Source: Vicia villosa (taxonomy: Eukaryota > Streptophyta > Magnoliopsida > Fabales > Fabaceae). From it: a stretch of DNA of 64,000 nt. The notes beneath the pieces are model-generated. The model was not told where the DNA came from. It saw nothing but the letters and a program-made list of their open reading frames with translations, and did not search any database. Of the stretch, positions 11,580-22,180 are shown in pieces. The DNA is taken from NCBI RefSeq assembly GCF_029867415.1, contig NC_081183.1:147494798-147558797 (forward strand). Direction: 5' to 3'. Position numbers and translations under genes: made by a program. Positions within the stretch are counted from its first letter, which is position 1; the number at the start of each line of letters is the position of its first letter.

Positions 11580-13577
11580 ATGAGTACCAAGAAGACCATT
11601 GTTCATCTTACCGTTTCCACTCCGGATATCAAGAAGCTGAAAATAATCAAGGAAAAATTACCATCAAGTGCTTTGGATAGGCTTGTAATCCGCTATGGGA
11701 ATATTTTGGACTTGCTAAGGGTGAAAGTACAAGAGGAAGCTATTACCGCATTGGTTCAATTCTATGATCCGCCGCTTAGATGTTTCACTTTTCAGGATTT
11801 CCAGTTGGCTCCCACTTTGGAAGAGATGGATGCTGTGTTGGGATTCTCAAAAATTAAAAAGGAATTCTATACTGGTGTAGGTAAAGACGTTGATTTTTCA
11901 GATTTAGCAAAGGCTTTGGGAGTATCCGATGCGGAATTGAAGACTAATTACAAAACTGATGGAGATGTGCATGGGATCAAGAGATCTTACTTAGAAAATC
12001 AAGCCTTAATGTATGCTCAAAAGAAACAATGGGACATTTGTGGACATTTATTGGCTCTTCTGATTTTTGGAGTTGTCTTATTGCCAAAAAATATTGATTA
12101 TGTGGATCCCACTGCCATTCATGCTTTCACTTCCTTTAAAGTTTATGGAAAGGATCCTACTCCGACAATCCTCGCTAATATTTACTATGCTATCCATACA
12201 AAGTATGAAAAGAAGAAAGGAATGTTATTTTGTTGTGTTCACTGGCTATATTCTTGGTTGACTTCTCATCTCTACAAATCTAGTTGCTTTATAAAAGAAT
12301 TGACTAGAAACGATTGGTCTCAAAAATTGAGGGCTCTCAAAGCGGATTCTATCCTATGGTATGCAAAGAAATTAAATTCTGATAAGATTACTTACAAATG
12401 TGGAGATTTCAACAATGTGCCATTAATGGGGACTCTTGGTTGTATTAATTATAATCCTGCTTTAGCACTTCGTCAATTAGGTCATTCTATGGATAATGAA
12501 CCTTCCGAACAACAAATAGAAGAACTGATCTTGCATGATAATGGGAAAGGTGAACCAAGAACATTGAAAAGAATAATTCAAGCTTGGAGTCAGGTTCAAA
12601 GAAATTATTTTGGGCCAAAGAATGCAATTGCAAAAGCACCTTACACTGCATGGGTTCAAGAAAGTGTTGGGAAGATTTTGCTTCCTTTTGTTGTGGATCC
12701 CGCATACAAGCCTGATTCTCCTGATCTTGTTCCTCTATCCATCGAAGAGATAGAAGGGATCAAGGCTGCCCTAGAGGCGTCCCGAAAAGAAAAAGAGAAA
12801 TTAGAACTTGATTTGCATCAACTTACCAACGAAAGGAGCCAACTACGCTTCGACCTTAAGGATAAGAACCAAGAACTTCAAGCAATGAAGGAAGAGAATG
12901 ATAGACAAAGGAGTAAAAGGAAGCGTGCAACTGAAGGGTATTTAAGCGCTAATTTTAATTTAGAGGCTCATGATGAGAGGTTGGAGCAAGCTAATGCGGA
13001 AATTGCAAGGTGGAGAAGGCGTTATGAGAAGGCTTCCCATGACAAAGCAGAATCCGAGAAAAATCTAGAAGCTGTAGTCTTTGAATTAACTGATAGAACT
13101 AAGGATCAAGAAGAGGAAATAAGGAACCTCAAATATGATCTTCAAGAAGCTCGCAATTCTGAACAACAAGAGCGCGCAAGAAGATTAACCACGGAAGAAG
13201 AACTTTTACAGCGCACTGGTGAGTACGAAAGAGCATTTCAAGCTATGGTATCACTTCGGGAAGTGTTCATGAGAGAAAAAGAGATACACGAGGCAGCCTT
13301 GAACGAAAGAGACTATTGGAAAAGACAATACACAATCGTTTCTACAGCTTACGAGCATGTGAGCATGGTTCCTAAGATGCTTGAAGACTATGAGAAATGT
13401 CGCGACGATTATGATAAGCTAGTCTTCTTGTGTAATGATCTAATCCTGGATATTCCAAAAAGTTTGGAAAGAGCAGAATCCTCTCCCATCATCCTTCCTA
13501 AAGTCGTCAAAGAGTTTATGGAGCTTTGTAGGAGCATGGTGGACAAGTTCAAAGAAGACATCCAAAGGCGTTCTTAG
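11580..13577 (+). CDS. ORF1: Ogre ORF1 protein (665 aa), plant mobile domain-like with coiled coil
   Basis: This extra ORF upstream of gag is a hallmark of Ogre/Tat-lineage elements; its function is not established. The N-terminal roughly 370 residues resemble the plant mobile domain/DUF7745 type of protein (ALVQFYDPPLRCFTFQDFQL near residues 57-76; LEEMDAVLGF; ICGHLLALLIFGVVLLP; a Trp-rich region near 215-240). From about residue 388 to 560 the sequence is strongly charged heptad-like coiled coil (ALEASRKEKEKLELDLHQL and onward), suggesting oligomerisation. The ATG context is AGGATGAGT. The frame is intact from start to stop and is separated from gag by about 0.4 kb of A/T-rich sequence. The family placement rests on my reading of the motifs, not on a search. 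Confidence 0.85.
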   Translation: MSTKKTIVHLTVSTPDIKKLKIIKEKLPSSALDRLVIRYGNILDLLRVKVQEEAITALVQFYDPPLRCFTFQDFQLAPTLEEMDAVLGFSKIKKEFYTGVGKDVDFSDLAKALGVSDAELKTNYKTDGDVHGIKRSYLENQALMYAQKKQWDICGHLLALLIFGVVLLPKNIDYVDPTAIHAFTSFKVYGKDPTPTILANIYYAIHTKYEKKKGMLFCCVHWLYSWLTSHLYKSSCFIKELTRNDWSQKLRALKADSILWYAKKLNSDKITYKCGDFNNVPLMGTLGCINYNPALALRQLGHSMDNEPSEQQIEELILHDNGKGEPRTLKRIIQAWSQVQRNYFGPKNAIAKAPYTAWVQESVGKILLPFVVDPAYKPDSPDLVPLSIEEIEGIKAALEASRKEKEKLELDLHQLTNERSQLRFDLKDKNQELQAMKEENDRQRSKRKRATEGYLSANFNLEAHDERLEQANAEIARWRRRYEKASHDKAESEKNLEAVVFELTDRTKDQEEEIRNLKYDLQEARNSEQQERARRLTTEEELLQRTGEYERAFQAMVSLREVFMREKEIHEAALNERDYWKRQYTIVSTAYEHVSMVPKMLEDYEKCRDDYDKLVFLCNDLILDIPKSLERAESSPIILPKVVKEFMELCRSMVDKFKEDIQRRS

Positions 13578-13992
13578 CTTTATGTTATTTCCTTGCTGCT
13601 TTATTTCAAGTACTTTTAATTTAATTTATTTTGAGTATTTTTAATTTCAGTTTCCCTTCCTCTTTTGTAAACCAACAATGAAGTGGTATTTCCTTTCAAT
13701 TAATAAAGTGTGGTTATTTTCGCATGTACTTATTGTTCCTATAATATTCACCAAATAAATATATGCAAATAAAAAGAAGAAAAAGAATAAAAAAAAAAGA
13801 GAAAATGTATATTTACTATAATAATGTGGATAAGACACGAGCATAGCATAAGCATAACATTCATATCATGCATGTCATATTTAATTACAAAACATTAAAA
13901 AAAAAACTATCTTTATCTCCAGTCACACCATTGGAAAATACAATCCAGCAACCATTCCTGTGTACCAAACTCGAGCTCAGAAGAAGAAAGCG
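13578..13992 (+). other. ORF1-gag spacer; gag frame open upstream of its first ATG
   Basis: The spacer is AT-rich with A-runs. The gag frame is open from the stop at 13882-13884 but contains no ATG before 13993, although it carries protein-like sequence just upstream (VYQTRAQKKK at 13960). A pyrimidine-rich stretch ending in CTCCAG at about 13917-13922 could act as a 3' splice site, which would let gag be read from a spliced message. Confidence 0.5.
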
Positions 13993-16900
13993 ATGGAACA
14001 ACTAGAGCAGAACCAAGCCGCCCTTCGCGAAGAAGTAACCCAGCTGAAAGGTACTGTGGATGAGATTAAGGGAGGAATGGCTCAAATGTTGAGCTTCATG
14101 AAGGACATTAAGGATGAGCAGGAAAGAGCGAGGGAAGCTCGGAATCGGTATGAGGAGACGCCAAACGATGGCAATCCACTGTTAGGATATGTTCGAGGCT
14201 TTGACCCTCATAAGTCAAACGCCCACTCATCAAAGAGGGTTACCAAAACCCATGAAGAGGGAGAAGCCTCCCATGAAGGATTCATTCCCGCTACTCAGAA
14301 GGAGGGGGCGCCTCGCACTGTTCGTATCCCTGCTAACAATCCACCTAAGGATGAGGATTATGTGGATTTACAATATGGGGAGGTAGACGAGCCGAATCAG
14401 GAGTACCAACATAAGCAAACCCAAGCTGATTCTGAAGAGAGCGCTAGAAATAACAGACAAATCAAGGCGCTGGAAGAAAGGCTGAAGGCAGTAGAAGGAT
14501 ACGATGTCTTTGATGTGGATACCTACGAAATGAGCTTGGTGCCGGATTTGACTATTCCTCATAAGTTCAAGATACCCAACTTTGAGAAATACAAGGGACT
14601 CACATGTCCTAGAAGTCATCTGCGCATGTATGTCAGGAAGATGGCTGCTTACGCCAGTGATCAAAAGCTAATGATGCATTTCTTCCAAGACAGCCTGAGT
14701 GGGGCATCTGTTGAATGGTATATGCAGTTAGAAAAGACACATATCCGAAGCTGGAACGACCTTGCTAATACATTCCTAAAGCAGTACAAGTACAATCTGG
14801 ACATGGCACCCAATCGGATGCAACTGCAGAACTTGTCCCAGAAAAAGGAAGAGTCATTCAAGGAATACGCCCAAAGATGGCGAGAACTGGCGTCTCGAGT
14901 CCAACCCCCACTATTGGAAAAAGAGCTGGTTGACATGTTTATGAGAACTCTGCAAGGACCATATTACGATAAAATGATTGGAAGCGTATCCTCGGGATTT
15001 TCAGATCTAGTGGTTATCGGAGAAAGAATTGAGGACGGAATCAAGGATGGGAAGATACAAGGAGCCTCATCTACCTCTTATCACTCTAAGAGGCCCACCT
15101 CAACCTTCGCTAAAAAGAAGGAAGGGGAGACCAATGCAGTAGTGCACCAAGAGTTTAGACCTCCTATGACATACCCACCTCAACCAAGATTCCAAGGCCC
15201 TCCGAGGAAGCTCGACCCTTTGCCCACTTCTAAAAGTGAGATACTGAAGTATCTATTAAATGAGCAGTTAGTGGAACTCAGGCCTATGCCACCTCCGATT
15301 CCCGGAAAGACTATGCCCAACTTCAAAGCTAATGAGAGGTGTGAATTTCACGCCAATTCTCCGGGGCATACATTGGAAAAATGTTGGGCCTTTAGGCACA
15401 AGGTTCAGGACCTGATAGAGTCAGGAGCAATTGCTTTTGACAAACCTAATGTGAAGACAAACCCTATGCCCCGCCATGATGGCGCAGTCAATGCAATAGA
15501 GGTAGTCACCGAGCAAGAGTTTGTTCAACAACGGAGCTCCCCCATAGATGCCCTTAAAAGGTATCTACTTGCAAAGGGGTTCGTCCTCGAACATAACGAA
15601 GCCTTTAAGACAACCTTGCAAAGACTCGTGAATCAAGGGGTAGTTCAGTTTAAAGAATATCCTGAGGAAGAGTATGTGGCCATGCTGGACAGGAATGAAC
15701 CGTTAATGATACCAAGGCAAGGGGCAAGGAAGACATTGATCATCCCTTGCGCCAAAGCCACACTGCTGATACCCGCACAAGTACACACTAGGATTATCCC
15801 AGTCAGGGATCCATACCCTGTGGACAAGATGAAAGCAGTCCCGTGGGAATATGAGTCTAATGCTAATACCGATGTGACAAACATCGTCGGGCCTGGGGGT
15901 ATGACTCGTAGCGGTCGCATATTCAATACTGCAAAATCAAAGGAGAATTCAGCACAAGCAAATGATCAAGATACTGTGGTCCCTACTGAAAGAAGCACAC
16001 CCATAGACAAGGAGATCACTAACAAAGATGCCGAAGAATTCTTGGCATTAATCAAGAAAAGTGATTATAAGGTAGTGGATCAGTTGCACCAAACTCCATC
16101 CAGGATATCACTCCTCTCGCTGTTAATTCATTCAGAAAAACATCGAGACACCCTGATGAAGATCTTGAGTGCTGCCCATGTAACCAAAGACATCACTGTA
16201 AATCAATTTGATGGAATGGTGGCTAATCTTACTGCTGGGGCATGCTTAAGCTTCAGTGAACACGAGTTGCCCTCACAAGGGAAAGAGCATAACAAAGCCC
16301 TGCATATCTCCATACAATGTGGGAAAGCTCATCTGTCTAGAGTGCTGATCGACACAGGGTCGTCATTAAATGTGATGCCAAAGGCCACCTTAGACAAGAT
16401 AGATTTGGAAGGACTGGTAATAAGACCAAGCCGTCTGGTGGTCGAAGCCTTTGATGGGTCGCAAAGCCCGGTGTTTGGAGAGGTGGACCTCCCTGTGGTA
16501 ATAGGCCCTCACACTTTCTGCATCAATTTCCAAGTGATGGAGATTGAGCCTGCCTATACATGTTTATTGGGACGCCCTTGGATCCATGCTGCTGGGGCAG
16601 TTACCTCTACCCTGCATCAAAAGGTGAAATTTGTGGATGGAAACTCTATAGTAACCGTCAGTGGGGAGGAGGACATATTTGTCAGCAATCTAGACTCATA
16701 CCGATACATTGAGGCTGGGGAAAAAGCATTAGAGACTTCGTTCCAAGCACTAGAGATTGCCACTGCTGTCACACTGCCAATTGAGAAAACGCGAAGGGCG
16801 GTAACATCCTGGAGAGACCTGCAAGACACAAAGATGGAAGGCTGGGGCAAAATTCCAGAAGTGCAAGAGAAGAAAGATCGTCTGGGGTTAGGATGCCAAT

Positions 16901-17093
16901 CAACAAAGAGGGCTGCAAAGGAAGAGCAACGATTCCCTCCGATCGCACAGACTTTTGTCACAGGTGGATATGAGCATGTATCCATGATATCTAGTATGGA
17001 GGGAACGTCCAATTTCATCCGGATGATTAGGCCAGGAGAACAACTTCAAAATTGGACAAGCTTGGAGATACCGGAGATAGTTTACGTTTCAAA
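13993..17093 (+). CDS. gag-pro: Ogre Gag-protease (exon 1 of gag-pro-pol)
   Basis: This encodes capsid/nucleocapsid and aspartic protease. The start is the first ATG in frame; the open frame itself begins earlier. A short coiled coil (MEQLEQNQAALREEVTQLKG) is followed by the retrotransposon Gag domain (14670-15050; MMHFFQDSLSGASVEWY through FSDLVVIGERIEDG). Further on lie a CX3H...H...C cluster (CEFHANSPGHTLEKC, near 15343) and the protease active site LIDTGSSLNVMP, with the Asp codon at 16351. The frame reaches a TAA at 17095, but I end the exon at 17093 because a GT donor there leads into an intron that removes this stop and joins pol in frame. The spliced product would be 2187 residues. 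Confidence 0.88.
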
Positions 17094-17372
17094 GTAATTT
17101 GTTTTTGTCGTGTGTTTTATTTCCCTTTCAATTATTAAAAAAAAAAAAAAACAATGTCGCTCATGCCTCGCCCGAAGCATAGAGTTGGTTTGTGAGGGCC
17201 CCATTTACTTTCAAAGTTAAGTTTATGAATAAAATTGTCGTTTGCATTTGGTATCGAAAACTTTGTCTCGTTCTTGCATTCACTTTCTCGAAATGACAAA
17301 TAACATTCTTGCATAAAACCAAAGCACAATCATAATTGCATACTAAAAAAATAAAAACATAAACTTGTGCAG
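17094..17372 (+). other. Predicted intron between protease and reverse transcriptase
   Basis: The donor is CAAA|GTAATTTG at 17094 and the acceptor is TTGTGCAG|ATCACC ending at 17372. A near-consensus branch point TACTAAA lies at 17341-17347, about 26 nt before the acceptor AG. The length of 279 bp is a multiple of three, and both flanking frames have the same phase, so splicing removes the TAA at 17095 and fuses protease to RT in frame (VSK|SPSN). Ogre elements are known to carry a spliced intron at this position. Confidence 0.85.
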
Positions 17373-20300
17373 ATCACCTTCTAACATCACCGATAATAAT
17401 ACTGCTGAAACTCAATATAAATTCGAGGCTCTCGCTGATCAGTCTGAGGAAGGGGATGAGGAAGACGATGAACTTCCAGAAGAATTGTCAAGGCTAATGG
17501 ACAGAGAATCCAAAAGCATGCTCCCTCCTCAAGAAGCAATCGAAATCATAAACTTGGGCACCGACAAAGAACCCAAGGAAATCAAGATTGGGGCAACACT
17601 GAACGTGGGCATAAAAGCAACACTGGTCAAACTCCTCCATGACTATGTGGAAATATTCGCTTGGTCATACCGTGACATGCCTGGGCTGGATACAGACATC
17701 GTCGTGCATAGGCTACCACTCAAAGAGGGTTGTACACCTGTCAGACAAAAACGCAGAAGAGTTCGGCCTGACATGGATAACAAAATCCGAGAAGAGGTAC
17801 TCAAGCAGTTTGACGCAGGTTTCCTCGCCGTAGTTGAATATCCGCCATGGATCGCCAATATAGTGCCAGTACCTAAGAAAGATGGAAAGGTACGCATGTG
17901 TGTTGATTACAGAGATCTAAATAAGGAAAGTCCAAAGGACGACTTCCCACTGCCGCACATAGACATACTAGTGGATAACACCGCGCAAGCTTCAGTGTTT
18001 TCATTCATGGACGGATTTTCGGGGTATAATCAGATTAAAATGGCTCCCGAAGACATGGAAAAAACCACCTTCATGACCTCCTGGGGTACCTTCTGTTACA
18101 AGGTGATGCCTTTTGGATTGCGAAACGCTGGGGCAACATATCAGCGAGCTATGGTCACACTGTTCCATGATATGATACACAAGGAAGTTGAGGTATATGT
18201 AGATGACATGATCGCTAAGTCCTATACTGAAGAGGAGCATCTCACACACTTGCAAAAGTTGTTTGAACGCTTGAAGAAGTTCAAACTAAGGTTAAACCCG
18301 AACAAGTGTACATTTGGCGTGAGGTCGGGAAAGTTGCTGGGATTCATAGTGAGCCAACAAGGCATAGAGGTAGATCCTGACAAAGTAAAAGCCATACAAG
18401 AAATGCCCGTCCCGAGGACAGAAAAAGAGGTTCGTGGTTTCTTAGGGCGCCTGAACTATATCTCAAGGTTCATCTCACACTTAACTGCTACGTGTGAGCC
18501 CATATTCAAGCTACTGAGAAAAGATCAACCAATCAAATGGAATGACGATTGTCAAGTAGCTTTCGAAACCATAAAACGTTACTTACAAGAACCACCAATA
18601 CTCGTACCCTCGGTGTCGGGAAGGCCATTGATCATGTACCTCATTGTCCTCGACAGGTCCATGGGATGCGTACTGGGGCAGCAGGACGAAACAGGGAGGA
18701 AAGAACACGCTATTTACTATCTTAGCAAGAAATTCACCGATTGCGAGTCCCGATATTCACCGTTGGAAAAGACATGTTGCGCCCTAGCATGGGCCTCCAA
18801 ACGTCTAAGGCAATATATGCTGAACCATTCCACATGGTTAATATCGAGGATGGATCCTTTGAAATACGTGTTCGAGAAACAGGCTCTCACAGGAAGAATC
18901 GCTAGATGGCAAATGCTATTGTCGGAATATGACATTCAATACGTCACCCAAAAAGCAATAAAAGGGAGTGTATTGGCAGAACATCTAGCTCATCAGCCCA
19001 TTGAAGAGTATCAATCTATGAAATTCGATTTCCCTGATGAGGACATTATGCTGGTAAGAGACTATGAAATACCTGGGCCCGATGAAGGACCCGAACCAGG
19101 ACTAGTGTGGACTCTCACGTTCGATGGAGCCTCAAATGCATTAGGACATGGCATAGGGGCAGTCTTGACATCTCCTGACAATCGTCACATACCTTTCACT
19201 GCGAGATTATGTTTCGACTGTACCAACAATATTGCCGAATATGAAGCATGCATATTGGGTCTAGAAGCGGCGATCGATCTGAGGATTAAGTTACTCGAGG
19301 TATATGGGGATTCAGCATTAGTAATCCACCAAGTCAATAAAGAATGGGATACGCGAGATGCAAAGCTAATCCCGTACCGAGACCTCATACTGGAACTAAT
19401 GGCTGAGTTTGATACCATCACTTTTAATCATATCCCGAGGGAGGAAAATCAAATGGCTGATGCGTTGGCAACACTCTCCTCCATGTTCAAAGTAAACTGG
19501 CCAAATCATGAACCTCAGATAACGGTCAGACACTTCGAAGAACCAGCCTATTGCCTTACGATCGAGAAACAAGCTGATAACAAACCCTGGTACCATGACA
19601 TTAAGGAATACCTAGAGAAACAAGTGTACCCAGAAAACGCCTCCACAATTGACAAAAAGACGCTAAGGAGGTTGGCATCTAAGTTCTTCCTAAACGGCGA
19701 TGTCCTGTACAAGCGAAACTACGATTCAGTATTACTAAGGTGTGTGGATAAAAACGAGGCCAAAGAGATCATCAAGGAAATCCATGAAGGAACCTTTGGG
19801 ACTCATGCAAATGGACATTCAATGGCAAGAAAAATACTAAGAGCTGGTTACTACTGGTTAACAATGGAGGCCGATTGCTTCCAACACGCAAGGACATGTC
19901 ACAAATGCCAAATATATGCTGACAAAGTACATGTGCCACCAAATCCACTGAACGTACTAAGCTCTCCATGGCCATTCGCAATGTGGGGGATTGACATGAT
20001 AGGAATGATCGAACCCAAAGCCTCTAACGGACACCGATTCATATTGGTTGCTATCGACTATTTCACCAAGTGGGTCGAAGCTGCTTCCTACACTAATGTA
20101 ACAAGACAAGTGGTTACTCGGTTCATCAAGCATAACCTCATTTGCCGATATGGGATCCCAAGTCGAATCATTACTGACAATGGGTCGAACCTGAACAATA
20201 ACATGATGAAGGAGTTATGCGAGGAATTCAAAATTGAACACCACAATTCTTCACCATACAGGCCTAAGATGAATGGCGCTGTTGAGGCCGCAAACAAAAA

Positions 20301-20835
20301 TATCAAGAAAATAATACAGAAAATGGTGAAGACGTACAAAGATTGGCATGAGATGCTTCCCTTCGCCCTGCACGGTTACAGAACTTCAGTACGCACATCC
20401 ACAGGGGCAACCCCTTTCTCCTTGGTCTACGGCATGGAAGCGGTTCTCCCTATCGAAGTGGAGATTCCATCATTAAGAGTCCTAGCCGACACAAAGTTAG
20501 AAGAATCGGAATGGGTAAAAACCCGTTTTGATCAGCTTAATCTCATCGAAGAAAAGCGACTGACGGCTTTGTGCCATGGGCAGCTCTATCAGAAAAGAAT
20601 GAAAAAAGCGTTCGACAAAAAGGTCCGCCCTCGAACTTACAAAGAAGGGGACCTCGTTCTCAAGAAAATCCTACTGCCCCGACTTGATGCCCGAGGAAAA
20701 TGGACACCAAACTACGAAGGTCCATATGTCATAAAAACAGTGTTCACGGGAGGAGCACTCATCCTCACCACCATGGATGGGGACGAGCTACCACATCCGA
20801 TCAATTCAGATGCAGTCAAGAAGTACTATGCCTAG
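17373..20835 (+). CDS. pol: Ogre Pol: RT, RNase H, second RNase H, integrase (exon 2)
   Basis: This part lacks a start codon of its own, consistent with entry by splicing. The RT shows MCVDYRDLNKESPKDDFPLP, FMDGFSGYNQI and catalytic YVDDM near 18196. The connection/first RNase H domain follows (PLIMYLIVLDRSMGCVLGQ; YYLSKKFTDCESRYSPLEK). A second, archaeal-type RNase H comes next (TFDGASNALGHGIGAVL; NIAEYEACILGLEAA; YGDSALVIHQV; NQMADALA), with its acidic residues present. This double RNase H is typical of the Tat/Ogre lineage. The integrase has its zinc-binding HHCC (GTHANGH ... CHKCQ) and D, D, E at codons 19993, 20176 and 20284, with 35 residues between the last two. The C-terminus ends HPINSDAVKKYYA. 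No stop or frameshift is visible, so Pol appears intact. Confidence 0.94.
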
Positions 20836-22180
20836 CAGGGGCAAGATTCCAAACTACGAGCCCAAGACAATTCATGAAGGATGGGAAATCGAGCAACCAT
20901 CAACTTCCAAAGTCAAAGGATTACTGGGGCCCTCGATAGCAAAAGAGCAATAGCAGTATTAATATCATTTCTATTTGTCATTTTTCTTTCTTTCATACCT
21001 TTTGTACACTCGCCAATTCAAGGCAACAATCAATAAAAGTCTTTTCCTTTCATACTTATCTTTTCATCATTTCAATACCAAGTGCAAAGAATAATTTATT
21101 TCTCATAAACTTTAAACTTCGAGCTTAAAACAAGAAACTTACAAACCATCAGACTAAAATAGAGGGGACGAAACCACGACATCTCCGGTAGTCAATATAC
21201 GCCTGGTCCTGAAAGCACTGCAATACCCCGGTAGATTAACTTCAGACGATCTGAGTTAAGACCCACAAAGCTGCTCGAAAAGCTAAGCAAATCCAATGGG
21301 TGACAAAAGATAATGCATCAAAGCCATCATACATATTCATATTCATATACTCACATATGAACCATTTGCATAAACATGCATACATCTACAACAAATCATA
21401 AGCATATACATTCGCAGAGCATCATTTTACAGATGAAGCTTGGCTTCTCTGGAATCCTATTTCAAACTCTATTTTCAATTTCAATTTCAAACCAAATCGT
21501 GACCCTCGCGTTACGTCTTATCACAGCAGTGATAACGGCAATTTTAAACCAAATCGTAACCCTCGCGTTACGTCTTATCACGTTAGTCCCTTGGCAGTGA
21601 TAATGGCACCTTCAATTTCAAACCAAATCGTGACCCTCGCGTTACGTCTTATCACGACAGTGATAACGGCAATTTCAAACCAAATCGTGACCCTCGCGTT
21701 ACGTCTTATCACGACAGTGATAACGGCAATTTCAAACCAAATCGTAACCCTCGCGTTACGTCTTATCACGGCAGTGATAACGGCAATTTCAAACCAAATC
21801 GTAACCCTCGCGTTACGTCTTATCACGGCAGTGATAACGGCAATTTCAAACCAAATCGTAACCCTCGCGTTACGTCTTATCACGGCAGTGATAACGGCAA
21901 TTCCAATCAAATCGTAACCCTCGCGTTACGTCTTATCATGTTAGTCCCTTGGAAGTGATAATGACACCTTCAACTTCAACCCAAGTCGTAACCCTCGTGT
22001 TACGTCCTATCACGACAGTGATATGGCACCACATTCTCCAGCAACACATCTACTCCACACTCCGCAATATCAGCAAATTTCAGGGTACTCTCAGTGTTCA
22101 ATAATCTTCCCCCTTCAGGTCGCAACAGGCAAGCAAGCCTGTCCGCCTCTTCAGGTTTAAGAATATTGAACAGGGGCAGC
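20836..22180 (+). other. Ogre 3' untranslated region
   Basis: There is no coding sequence here. It holds the 57-bp tandem array and ends in a short purine-rich tract (CAGGGGCAG, 22171-22179) that should prime plus-strand synthesis just before the 3' LTR. Confidence 0.8.
21483..22030 (+). repeat. 57-bp tandem array with hairpins in Ogre 3' UTR
   Basis: The phrase AATTTCAAACCAAATCGT recurs at 21671, 21728, 21785 and 21842 (exactly 57 bp apart), with further variant copies from about 21483 to 22030. Each unit contains an inverted repeat TTATCAC-gaca-GTGATAA. Two outlying copies carry a longer variant (GTTAGTCCCTTGG). Because 57 is a multiple of three, spurious long ORFs open on both strands (21578-21917); these are not genes. 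Confidence 0.95.

Noticed and set aside
21578..21917. Two long periodic ORFs on opposite strands
   Set aside because: They are a by-product of a 57-bp tandem repeat whose period is a multiple of three.
21483..22030. CRISPR-like array appearance
   Set aside because: The repeats are head-to-tail without unique spacers and sit in a plant retrotransposon UTR.
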